From assembly GCA_043739325.1 (NCBI GenBank), contig JAYUFK010000081.1, positions 1-17,275 on the forward strand: 17,275 bases of DNA, read 5' to 3'. The DNA is from Roseiarcus sp043739325. GTDB lineage: Bacteria; Pseudomonadota; Alphaproteobacteria; Rhizobiales; Beijerinckiaceae. The position numbers and the translations under genes are program-made. The notes below the pieces were generated by a model. It worked only from the letters and a program-made list of their open reading frames with translations. It had not been told where the DNA came from and did not search any database. The stretch's first letter is position 1; each line of letters starts with the position of its first letter. Of the stretch, positions 1 through 8,475 are shown in pieces.

Positions 1-818
<818 letters not shown>

Positions 819-878
819 CCGGCGGTTTGCGTCACGCAGTCCCGCGCGTTTTCAGTTCCAACATGGAGCCGACTGGCG

Positions 879-1652
879 ATGTATCTGTCCCGCTACGATC
901 TCAAGGGTCAAACGGCGGTCGTCACGGGCGGCGCGCAGGCCATCGGTCTTGCCTGCGTCGAGGCGTTGTGCGAGGCGGGCGCGTTTGTCGTCATCGCCGA
1001 CCGCAATCTTGGCGTCGCCAATGAAGCGATGGCGGCCATGACGACCATGGGTTATGGCGTCAGCGTCATCGAAATGGACGTGACAAATTCCGCGCAGGTT
1101 GAAGCCGGCGCGACGGAAGTCATGCGCGCGCGCGGCCGCGTCGACATTCTCGTCTGCAACGCCGGCATCGCGCGCAGTGAAACGCCGGCTGAGGACGTCA
1201 CGGACGAACATTGGCTCAACGTCATCGACGTCAATCTCAACGGCCTGTTCTGGTGCTGCCGTTCGTTCGGCAAGCCCATGCTGGAGGCGCGACGCGGCGC
1301 CATCGTCAACATCGGGTCGATGTCCGGCTTCATCGTCAACAAGCCGCAGCCGCAGTCCTACTACAACACCTCCAAGGCGGGCGTGCATCACCTGACCAAA
1401 TGTCTGGCGGCGGAATGGGCGTCGCGCGGCGTGCGCGTCAACGCCGTCGCGCCGACCTATATCAGCACGCCGATGACCGCCGCCGCGCAGTCGAAGAAGC
1501 ACATGTTCGACGTCTGGATGGACAGCACGCCAATGGCGCGCATGGGCGAGCCCGAAGAGATCGCCTCGGTCGTGCTGTTTCTCGCCTGCGCGGCTTCGAG
1601 CCTGTTGACCGGCTCGATCGTCGCCGCCGACGGCGGCTACACCTGCTGGTAG
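879..1652 (+). CDS. SDR family NAD(P)-dependent oxidoreductase
   Basis: Classical short-chain dehydrogenase/reductase of 257 residues, the usual family length. The Rossmann cofactor motif TGGAQAIG is at 16-23 and Asp41 ends the second strand, a position that normally favours NAD(H) over NADP(H). The NAG motif is at 94-96, the structural Asn at 119, and the catalytic Ser147, Tyr162 and Lys166 are all present (YNTSK). The ATG at 879 has GGAG at 865-868 about ten bases upstream. The neighbouring sugar-type ABC ATPase suggests it oxidises the imported sugar alcohol or sugar; that is inference, since SDR substrates cannot be assigned from motifs. Its 3' end overlaps the convergent glycosyltransferase gene by 16 bases (1637-1652). 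Confidence 0.93.
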   Translation: MYLSRYDLKGQTAVVTGGAQAIGLACVEALCEAGAFVVIADRNLGVANEAMAAMTTMGYGVSVIEMDVTNSAQVEAGATEVMRARGRVDILVCNAGIARSETPAEDVTDEHWLNVIDVNLNGLFWCCRSFGKPMLEARRGAIVNIGSMSGFIVNKPQPQSYYNTSKAGVHHLTKCLAAEWASRGVRVNAVAPTYISTPMTAAAQSKKHMFDVWMDSTPMARMGEPEEIASVVLFLACAASSLLTGSIVAADGGYTCW

Positions 1653-2773
1653 GGCTCGGGTTCGCTGACCGACATCGCATTGCCGCGCCAGACGAAATCG
1701 TCGCTCGCCCAAGCCTGAGCCCATAGCCACGGCAAGGCAATGTCGCGCGCGATCCAGGCCAGCGGCGACCACAAGCTGAGCCGCCAGCCCGCGACAAGCG
1801 CCAGAGCGGCTTCCGAGCCATACCAACCGAACGCGGCGAGCGATGCAGCCGCGACGCCGCTCATCCCCCATTCTGGCGCGGCGAAATACGCTGCGCCGAT
1901 GGCGAGAACGCCGGTGGTGAGAATTTCCGGCGCGAAATGCAGCGGAAAGGTCGCCCGGCGCAGCCGCGCCCAACGCACCTGCCGGCCCCAGACATCGCGC
2001 CAGCGCCGAAGGCCCAAAGGCTGTGGGAACGGTCCGTTGACGAGGTGGGCGCTGAGCCCGGCCTTGTGAATCAATTTGGTCGCCGCCGCGTCCTCGGCGA
2101 TCTCGGCGCCGAGCGCTTCGATGCCGCCGCCCGCCTCAAGCACGGAGCGCCGCCACAACATCGTCTTGCCCTGCGCGAAGCCAAGCCCGACCGCCTCGCC
2201 GGCATATTGCCAGCGCGCCTGGTAGGTATTGAGAAAAGCGCATTCGACTTCCGCCGCGAACGTCCGCGGCGCCGAGCCGATCGGCGGCGCGCAGACGATG
2301 CCGGAGTTCGCCTGCCACCGCGCCAGCAACCGTTGAATATAGTCGCGCGGCATCAGCACGTTCGAATCGGCGATGATGATCCAGCCATGCGCCGCCGCGT
2401 TCCAGCCTTTTACGACGTTATTCAGTTTCGGATTTGCCGACGGTCTGTCGTCGCCGATCAACAACCGCGCGGGAACCTGCGGATAGTCGGCGATGAAACG
2501 GCGCGCCAGCGGCGCGATCGGATCGCCCGCGTCGGCGAGGCAGAAGATGATTTCATAATTCGGGTAGTCGAGCGCGAAGATAGAAGCCAGCGTGTCGCGG
2601 GAGAAGGCATCGACGCCGCACAGCGGCTGCACAATGCTGACCGCCGGTCCGCCCTTGGGGGCCGGCCGGCAAGTCCTGGGCTTGATGCACCGCGCCGTCG
2701 CGATCAGCGAACTCAGCATCTGCACGCCGACCGCCGTAATGCTAAAGGCGGCGGCAAATTCAGCGATGGCCAT
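1637..2773 (-). CDS. Family 2/21 glycosyltransferase, probable ceramide glucosyltransferase
   Basis: Membrane-bound GT-A glycosyltransferase resembling bacterial GT21 ceramide glucosyltransferases, which transfer a sugar from a nucleotide sugar to a ceramide-like lipid at the inner membrane. Counted from the chosen start (378 residues), there is an N-terminal membrane segment at about 2-25. The motifs follow in GT21 order: NPKLNN near 114-119, ADSN at 135-138, the acidic AED at 226-228, and RQVRW at 264-268, matching (Q/R)xxRW. Two or three hydrophobic segments lie at about 280-355. The start at 2773 was chosen because GGGAG lies just upstream in the message; in-frame ATGs at 2809 (392 residues) and 2851 (404 residues) exist, but the latter runs into the divergent gltX start. 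A hopanoid-type HpnI enzyme is the main alternative, but NPKLNN and ADSNVLMP look more like ceramide enzymes. Confidence 0.82.
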   Translation of the reverse strand: MAIAEFAAAFSITAVGVQMLSSLIATARCIKPRTCRPAPKGGPAVSIVQPLCGVDAFSRDTLASIFALDYPNYEIIFCLADAGDPIAPLARRFIADYPQVPARLLIGDDRPSANPKLNNVVKGWNAAAHGWIIIADSNVLMPRDYIQRLLARWQANSGIVCAPPIGSAPRTFAAEVECAFLNTYQARWQYAGEAVGLGFAQGKTMLWRRSVLEAGGGIEALGAEIAEDAAATKLIHKAGLSAHLVNGPFPQPLGLRRWRDVWGRQVRWARLRRATFPLHFAPEILTTGVLAIGAAYFAAPEWGMSGVAAASLAAFGWYGSEAALALVAGWRLSLWSPLAWIARDIALPWLWAQAWASDDFVWRGNAMSVSEPEPYQQV

Positions 2774-2844
2774 GATGCTCCCGTGATTGCTGATGATTCG
2801 CGGCTTCATGTTGCAGCGCCCGCGCGACGCTTCTATGAAGGCGC

Positions 2845-4194
2845 ATGTCAAACCCGCCCATCGTCCGGTTCGCGCCCTCGCCCACCGGTCTCATCCATAT
2901 CGGCAACACCCGCACCGCCTTGCTCAACTGGCTCTACGCGATGCGCCATGGCGGACGCTTTATATTGCGCTTCGACGACACCGATACCGAGAGATCGCGG
3001 CTGGAATATGCCGACGCGATCGAGGTCGATCTCGCCTGGCTTGGAATTGTCCCGGACATCAAATGCCGCCAGTCCGAACGCATGACGACCTACGATGCGG
3101 CGGCGGCAAAACTGCGGGCCATGGGCCGACTGTACCCGGCCTACGAAACCTCCGATGAGTTGGACCGGCGGCGCAAACGCCAGCAGGCGCTTGGCCGCCC
3201 GCCCATCTATGATCGCGCCGCGCTGCGCCTGACCGGGGAGGAGCGCGCCGCTCTCGAGGCGCAGGGGCGCAAGCCGCATTGGCGCTTCCGGCTCGATAGT
3301 GCGACGGTTGGGTGGGAAGATTTGGTGCGCGGCCCCAGCCATATCGATTGCGCCTCGCTGTCCGATCCGGTGCTGGTGCGCGAGGATGGCACGTATCTCT
3401 ATACGCTGCCGTCTGTCGTCGACGACATCGATCTGGGCGTCACGCATGTGCTGCGCGGCGAGGATCACGTCACCAACACGGCGGTGCAGATCCAGATTTT
3501 CGAGGCGCTCTCCGGCGCCGCGCCGATCTTCGGCCACCACAATCTGCTGACCAACGCCAGCGGCGAGGGGCTTTCGAAACGCACCGGCGCGCTGTCGATC
3601 GCCTCGCTGCGCGCCAGCGGCGTCGAATCGCTCGCGGTCGCGGCGCTTGCGGTTTTGGTCGGCTCCGCCGATTCGGTGCGCCCGGTCGCGGCGCTCAGCG
3701 AACTCGCCGACACGCTCGACCTCGCGCATTTGTCGCGCGGCGCGGCGCGTTTCGACGAAGCGGAACTGCGCGCCCTTTCGGCGCGCACGCTGCATGCGCT
3801 GCCGTTCGCCTCGGTCCGAGAACGCCTCGCCGATCTCGGCATTGAGGGGCCGCACGCCGAGGCATTCTGGACAGTCGTGCATGGCAATCTGCCGCAGCTC
3901 GATGACGCGAGCGCCTGGTGGGCGGTTGCTTACGGCGCGATCGCTCCAGTCGTCGAGGAGCCGGATTTTCTGCGGCAGGCGGCATCCTGCCTGCCGCCCG
4001 AGCCTTGGGACGCCGCGACCTGGGGCGCCTGGACGGGCGCGCTGAAAGCGCTAACCGGGCGCAAGGGGAAGGCGCTGTTTCACCCCTTGCGAATGGCTTT
4101 GACCGGACGCGATGCCGGGCCGGAACTGGCTGCGTTATTGCCGCTGGTCGGGCGCGCTAGAGCGTTGGATCGATTATCCGCACGCGCCGTTTGA
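2845..4194 (+). CDS. gltX: Glutamyl-tRNA synthetase
   Basis: Class I aminoacyl-tRNA synthetase that charges tRNA(Glu) with glutamate in the cytoplasm. The 449-residue length matches the shorter of the two GluRS types often found in Alphaproteobacteria. The N-terminal Rossmann domain carries FAPSPTG followed by the HIGH-type signature HIGN at 18-21. The glutamate-binding stretch RFDDTDTER lies near 42-50, and the KMSKS-type loop is LSKR at 243-246. The C-terminal third is the helical anticodon-binding region. The ATG at 2845 has GAAGG only three bases upstream, a tight spacing. The gene diverges from the glycosyltransferase and its 3' end overlaps the convergent DUF2865 gene by 38 bases (4157-4194). 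A second GluRS is usually present in such genomes; whether this copy also charges tRNA(Gln) cannot be told from sequence alone. Confidence 0.95.
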   Translation: MSNPPIVRFAPSPTGLIHIGNTRTALLNWLYAMRHGGRFILRFDDTDTERSRLEYADAIEVDLAWLGIVPDIKCRQSERMTTYDAAAAKLRAMGRLYPAYETSDELDRRRKRQQALGRPPIYDRAALRLTGEERAALEAQGRKPHWRFRLDSATVGWEDLVRGPSHIDCASLSDPVLVREDGTYLYTLPSVVDDIDLGVTHVLRGEDHVTNTAVQIQIFEALSGAAPIFGHHNLLTNASGEGLSKRTGALSIASLRASGVESLAVAALAVLVGSADSVRPVAALSELADTLDLAHLSRGAARFDEAELRALSARTLHALPFASVRERLADLGIEGPHAEAFWTVVHGNLPQLDDASAWWAVAYGAIAPVVEEPDFLRQAASCLPPEPWDAATWGAWTGALKALTGRKGKALFHPLRMALTGRDAGPELAALLPLVGRARALDRLSARAV

Positions 4195-5347
4195 CCCCGT
4201 CGGGGCCAACGAATTCGCGGGTCTGACCCTTGTCGGTCGATAACAACGGACCCGCGCTAGCGTCCCCGGCGGCAATACCTGACGTTTCCCGACTGATGGT
4301 TCCCGCCTGAATTTCGAGCTGATCGGGCGCCGCCTGTTCGGCGAGCTTGGGTTTTTCCAGCGGAAGCTTGGCGTTTTTGGCTTTCGGATCGAGCCTGGGA
4401 CGCGAAAGCTCCGCGGATTTTTCGGGCGTCACGATGATATCGTGGCGTTCGGTGCCGAGCCGCTGTTCGGCGTTCGCCAGGGCCTCGGCCCAGCTTTGGC
4501 CGCGCCTGCGGCAAGTGCACGTCGAATCGAATGTCTGGCGGTATTTCAGCGCGTTGGGAGAATCGATATAGCGGGCGCCGTCGATCGACACGGCCTGATC
4601 GATATCGGCCGAAATTGGGTAGGTGTAGAGGCTCACCTCGGCGTTGGGACAGAGCGCCTTGCACATGTCCTGAAGGCTGTCGAGCCGGCTGCCGCCAGCC
4701 GAATACGAGACCGGGAAGAAGCTGCCGTCGCAGGTGCGCACGCAGACGGCTTTCGAGCCGGCGCGCGCCTCGTTGGGATCGATATTCGGGCTTGGACTGT
4801 CAGGCGAAATCGGTTCAATGCTCATGTCGCTTGGCGGCGGCGGATTGCCGAAGATCGCATCGAAGATGTTTGGCTGGCGCGACGGCGCCGTGTTGACGCA
4901 CTGGGCGTTGTAGCGCGCGATCAATTCGCCGCGCCCACCCGAACCGCCGCCCGCGCGCGCCTGCAGATCGTTGATGTTGGCCTGCATACGCCCGATCTGC
5001 GCGGTGAGTTCGCCGCATTGGGCCGGCGGCGAGCTGCCAAAGAACAGAAATTTGCGGTTTTCGCAGCCGATCTGACGGGCGTAGCCGACCGTGCGATCCA
5101 GTTCGCCGCGCTGCTTTTGCGCGGCCGCCTGGTAGCGTTCGCTCTGGTTGTTGCGCGTCGCGTCGGCGATCGCCTGTTGCAGGCGGGAGCATTCCGCGCT
5201 TTGCGCCTGCGTCTGCTTGCTGGCCAGCAACGCCGCGCCGAGCGCCAGGAAAGTGGCGGAGGCGATGACGGCTATACGCCAGCCGCCAAGATTGATGCGG
5301 CGCATCAGGGGCGAGACCGGCTCGCCGGATTTTTGCGTTTGCGCCAT
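4157..5347 (-). CDS. DUF2865 domain-containing protein, membrane-anchored or secreted
   Basis: Protein of unknown function that I recognise as DUF2865, a family seen mainly in Hyphomicrobiales. Counting from the ATG at 5347 (396 residues), a hydrophobic segment at about 24-42 acts as signal anchor or signal peptide. It is followed by a Gln/Arg/Ala-rich, probably coiled-coil stretch at about 51-137, containing three cysteines, then a Pro-rich linker. The conserved core at about 202-279 has six cysteines (VCVRTCDGSFFP, then paired Cys around MCKALC, and CTC). Such cysteines in an exported protein suggest periplasmic disulfides. The tail is low-complexity and charged. The start is uncertain: in-frame ATGs at 5410 and 5305 exist and none has a good ribosome binding site. 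It stands alone, overlapping gltX tail to tail. No function can be assigned. Confidence 0.85.
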   Translation of the reverse strand: MAQTQKSGEPVSPLMRRINLGGWRIAVIASATFLALGAALLASKQTQAQSAECSRLQQAIADATRNNQSERYQAAAQKQRGELDRTVGYARQIGCENRKFLFFGSSPPAQCGELTAQIGRMQANINDLQARAGGGSGGRGELIARYNAQCVNTAPSRQPNIFDAIFGNPPPPSDMSIEPISPDSPSPNIDPNEARAGSKAVCVRTCDGSFFPVSYSAGGSRLDSLQDMCKALCPNAEVSLYTYPISADIDQAVSIDGARYIDSPNALKYRQTFDSTCTCRRRGQSWAEALANAEQRLGTERHDIIVTPEKSAELSRPRLDPKAKNAKLPLEKPKLAEQAAPDQLEIQAGTISRETSGIAAGDASAGPLLSTDKGQTREFVGPDGVKRRVRIIDPTL

Positions 5348-5613
5348 TCGTCTGGAATCGTCCGCTTGCCCAAAATTCTGACCGAAACGACGACCAACAC
5401 GCCACCGCATCCGCCGCGCCGATTCAATCCCTTATCCATTGCGCGACAATCCGGCCTGAAAAAGGCGCCCGGCGTTATCTCCCCGTCCGGCGACGGTTTA
5501 GAGTAAATATCAGATCAAGGCCATAGCTGAAATTGCGTCTTTAAGTCCCTGCGCGCAGGATGATTCGACGCTCGACTCTGGCCCATTTGGACGCGATCGC
5601 GCATAGTTGAACG

Positions 5614-7401
5614 ATGCAGGAAACTGAAACCCCCGGCGGCAACGCGCCGCCGCTATCGGTCACCGAGCTTTCGAGCGCCCTCAAGCGCACGATCGAGGAC
5701 CGTTTCGGTTATGTCCGCGTGCGCGGCGAAATCTCGAATTATCGCGGTCCGCATTCGTCCGGCCACGTCTATTTCTCGCTGAAGGATCAGGGCGCGCGTA
5801 TCGATGCGGTGATCTGGAAAGGCGTGTTTTCGCGCATGCGTGTGCGGCCTGAAGAAGGCCTCGAAGTCATCGCGACAGGCAAGATCACGACCTTTCCCGG
5901 CAAGTCGGCCTACCAGATTATCGTCGAGGCGATGGAGCCGGCCGGCGTCGGCGCGCTGATGGCGCTGCTGGAGGCGCGGCGCACGAAACTGGCGGCCGAA
6001 GGCCTGTTCGAGGCCGCGCGCAAGCAATTGTTGCCCTATCTGCCGCAGACCATCGGCGTCGTGACTTCGCCCACCGGCGCGGTCATCCGCGACATCCTGC
6101 ATCGCCTCGCCGATCGCGCGCCGGTGCATGTGCTGGTCTGGCCGGTTCGCGTGCAGGGCGAAACCTCGGCCGCCGAAGTCGCGGCGGCGATTCGCGGCTT
6201 CAACGCGCTTCCGTCGGGCGACGCCATCCCGCGCCCGGACGTGCTGATTGTCGCGCGCGGCGGCGGCTCGCTCGAAGATTTGTGGAGCTTCAACGAAGAG
6301 ATCGTGGTTCGCGCCGCCGCCGAAAGCCTGATCCCGCTGATTTCCGCGATCGGCCATGAAACCGACTGGACGCTGCTCGATCACGTCGCCGACGTCAGGG
6401 CGCCGACGCCTACCGCCGCAGCCGAACTCAGTGTGCCAGTGCGCAGCGAATTGCTGGCTTCGCTGGCGGCGTTGAGCGGGCGATTGAACGGCGCCGTGCG
6501 GCGACTTGGCGAACAGAAGCGGACACAGCTTCGCGCCGCATCGCGCGCGCTCGCTTCGGGGGAGGAGATTCTCGCCGGGCCGCGCCAGCGGCTCGACCGC
6601 GTCGAGGCGGCGTTGGCGAATGCGCTCAGCGCGGGTTTGCGCATCCGCGCCATTGGGCTGGAAAAATTGTCCGGCCGCTTCGACCGGCGCTCGCCTTTGG
6701 CGCTCGTCGCCGGCGCGCGGGCGCGGCTGGACGGGCTGAACCGGCGGCTTTGGTTGGGGCGCCTCGTCGTCGCCGCGAACGGTCGGCAGGCGCTGGAGCG
6801 GCGGACGGCTGATTTGCAGTCACTTGCGCGCCGAACTGTGCAGCAACGGGCGTCACGGCTCGCCCAGATCGCGCGGTCGCTGGCCGTGCGCTCGCCGCAG
6901 GCCCTGCTGGCCAATGCGATCGCCCGCCACAAGGCGGCGGGCCGAAGCCTGCAACGCGCTGGCGAAACCGATCGCCTGCGCCGTCAGGAGCGTTTCGCGC
7001 GGTTGGGAGGGCGCCTGCAAGCGGTGGCTGGCGCTTTGGCGCGTCAGCGCGCGCAATATCCGCAGCGCGTCGACCAAGCGCGGGAAAGATTGCGGCGCGC
7101 CTACGCGGGCGCTGTGGCGTCGCGTCGCGCGCGTCTGGGGAGCGTCGTGCAGCTATTGGACGCGCTGAGCTATCGCAAGGCGCTTGAGCGCGGTTTCGCG
7201 CTGGTTCGCGACGCCCAGGGAGCGCCCGTGCGGCGCGCCAGCGCGCTGGTGGCGGAGCAGCAAATTCGAGTTGAATTCGCCGACGGCGAAGTCGGCGCAA
7301 TTGTGCGCGATGGCGCGGCGCCCGCGTCGGAGGGCGCGCGAGAGAAAGGCGCTCGCACGAAGCGCGCGGCATCGGGCGGAACCCAGGGATCGCTGTTCTA
7401 G
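5614..7401 (+). CDS. xseA: Exodeoxyribonuclease VII large subunit
   Basis: Catalytic subunit of exonuclease VII, which degrades single-stranded DNA to short oligonucleotides in the cytoplasm together with several copies of XseB. An N-terminal OB-fold spans about 15-110 (VRGEISNYRG, HVYFSLKD, DAVIWKG). The catalytic domain has GVVTSPTGAVIRD at 148-160, ARGGGSLEDLW at 214-224 and IGHETD at 246-251, all family hallmarks. From about 275 onward the protein is long, helical and Arg/Ala/Leu-rich, matching the coiled-coil region that binds XseB. At 595 residues it is well above the roughly 450 of the E. coli protein, the excess lying in this C-terminal part. A short conserved patch (YRKALERGFALVRD) closes the domain before a charged tail. 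No xseB is visible nearby. It ends ten bases from a convergent amidotransferase gene. Confidence 0.96.
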   Translation: MQETETPGGNAPPLSVTELSSALKRTIEDRFGYVRVRGEISNYRGPHSSGHVYFSLKDQGARIDAVIWKGVFSRMRVRPEEGLEVIATGKITTFPGKSAYQIIVEAMEPAGVGALMALLEARRTKLAAEGLFEAARKQLLPYLPQTIGVVTSPTGAVIRDILHRLADRAPVHVLVWPVRVQGETSAAEVAAAIRGFNALPSGDAIPRPDVLIVARGGGSLEDLWSFNEEIVVRAAAESLIPLISAIGHETDWTLLDHVADVRAPTPTAAAELSVPVRSELLASLAALSGRLNGAVRRLGEQKRTQLRAASRALASGEEILAGPRQRLDRVEAALANALSAGLRIRAIGLEKLSGRFDRRSPLALVAGARARLDGLNRRLWLGRLVVAANGRQALERRTADLQSLARRTVQQRASRLAQIARSLAVRSPQALLANAIARHKAAGRSLQRAGETDRLRRQERFARLGGRLQAVAGALARQRAQYPQRVDQARERLRRAYAGAVASRRARLGSVVQLLDALSYRKALERGFALVRDAQGAPVRRASALVAEQQIRVEFADGEVGAIVRDGAAPASEGAREKGARTKRAASGGTQGSLF

Positions 7402-7411
7402 ATCGCCAGCG

Positions 7412-8173
7412 TCAGACGCCCTCGGCGGCCGGCGCCTGTTCCGTATCCGCCAGCGGGCTCAATCCGCCAACCAGCCACTGCCGCAAAAACGCGCGCGACC
7501 ATTTGGCAACCGGCGCGTCGTGGCGATGCCAGCCGTCGAGGTGGCAATGGCGCGGCTGGGCGCCGGGAAGGGCGAGCCGCTCGTGCCCCTTCGTCGTCCA
7601 GCGGCACATCATTTGAAAAGTCACTTCGGGATGAAACTGCAGCGCCACCGCCTTGTCGCCGTAGCGATAGGCCTGGGCCGGAAAGTCCTCGCCGCCAGTC
7701 GCCAGGAGTTGCGCGCCGCGGGGCATTTCAAAGCCGTCGCTATGCCATTGATAGACATGGCGCGGAAACGGCGCGGCGCACAGTTCGTCGGCACAAGGCT
7801 CGGGCGTTATCGGAAAATAGCCAATTTCGCCGCGCCGGTCGGGATGGGTGAAAACTTTGGCGCCGAGCGTCCTGGCGAGCATTTGGGCGCCGAGGCAGAT
7901 GCCGAGCAGCGGCTTGTTCTCGCGCAGCGGCGTCTCCAGCCAGCTGATTTCCCGATTGATCCAGTCGCATTCGTCGTTGGCGCACATCGGGCCGCCAAAA
8001 ACGATGACGCCGTCATGATCGTCCAGCGTTTCCGGCAGGGGCTCATCATGACTGGGGCGGCGGATGTCCAACTGGGCGCCAAGGGCATGCAGATAGCAGC
8101 CGAGGCGACCCGGCGTCGAATGCGCCTGGTGCAGCACCGCAAGAACCTTGGGGCGCCGCTCGCGCTCCATCAT
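7412..8173 (-). CDS. Class I glutamine amidotransferase-like protein
   Basis: Stand-alone GATase1-fold protein of 253 residues, related to the glutaminase domain of GMP synthase. The nucleophile elbow is GICLGAQ with Cys93. The catalytic His181 and Glu183 follow in QFHPEV, so the Cys-His-Glu triad is complete. VIVFGGPM at 57-63 forms the expected oxyanion-side strand and loop, and HSDGFEMP near 144-151 is typical of the GMP-synthase-like subgroup. Such proteins release ammonia from glutamine or act as gamma-glutamyl hydrolases; no partner synthetase is present here, so the substrate is unknown. The message has AAGAGG five bases before the ATG at 8173, with a second ATG directly after it. The gene converges on xseA and diverges from the DUF2142 gene. 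Confidence 0.9.
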   Translation of the reverse strand: MMERERRPKVLAVLHQAHSTPGRLGCYLHALGAQLDIRRPSHDEPLPETLDDHDGVIVFGGPMCANDECDWINREISWLETPLRENKPLLGICLGAQMLARTLGAKVFTHPDRRGEIGYFPITPEPCADELCAAPFPRHVYQWHSDGFEMPRGAQLLATGGEDFPAQAYRYGDKAVALQFHPEVTFQMMCRWTTKGHERLALPGAQPRHCHLDGWHRHDAPVAKWSRAFLRQWLVGGLSPLADTEQAPAAEGV

Positions 8174-8475
8174 ATCAACCTCTTATCCCGTTCTCAGTAT
8201 TGTTACGGTCTTGTCGCAAACGCGCTTCCGTTCCGCGACGAGACGTCATCGCGATTGTTCCGCCCGCATTGTTAATTTTGTCTGATTGTCCAGCAATATT
8301 CTGCAATTGCGGCGCTGTAGAGCCCCGTCTTGGCGGACAAACGCCGCATTTGGCGCAAAGCAAATAGGGCGCCATGCCTTCACACGCTCGTTTGCCGCGC
8401 GCCCCCGGCTTTGCCAGTTGACGAATCACCGCCGCCCAAGCCTTCTCGCTGTCGCAGCGACAGGAGCGCCCGCAG
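8174..8475. other. Divergent intergenic region with two dyads
   Basis: This 302-base stretch separates two divergent genes and should hold both promoters. I see no convincing protein gene in it. It contains an imperfect inverted repeat at 8208-8244 (10-base arms, one G-U pair, 17-base loop), just upstream of the amidotransferase. A second, perfect 15-base dyad at 8449-8463 abuts the ribosome binding site of the DUF2142 gene. TTGACG at 8419-8424 could be a -35 element reading rightward, but no good -10 follows at the right spacing. Confidence 0.45.

Noticed and set aside
852..1973. 373-codon minus-strand frame opposite the SDR gene
   Set aside because: Antisense shadow of a clear SDR gene and of the glycosyltransferase end; product is Arg/His/Ala-rich without domain character, typical of GC-rich antisense frames.
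2774..2851. Longer N-terminus of the glycosyltransferase from ATG at 2851 or 2809
   Set aside because: The 2851 start overlaps the divergent gltX start codon, and neither upstream ATG has a ribosome binding site, whereas GGGAG precedes 2773.
1937..3085. 382-codon plus-strand frame opposite the glycosyltransferase
   Set aside because: It covers the reverse of the GT21-like gene and runs into gltX in another frame; Arg/Pro-rich with no motif.
5548..5559. Perfect 12-base palindrome CCTGCGCGCAGG upstream of xseA
   Set aside because: Alternating GC palindromes of this length are expected by chance in such GC-rich DNA, and no other promoter feature lines up with it.
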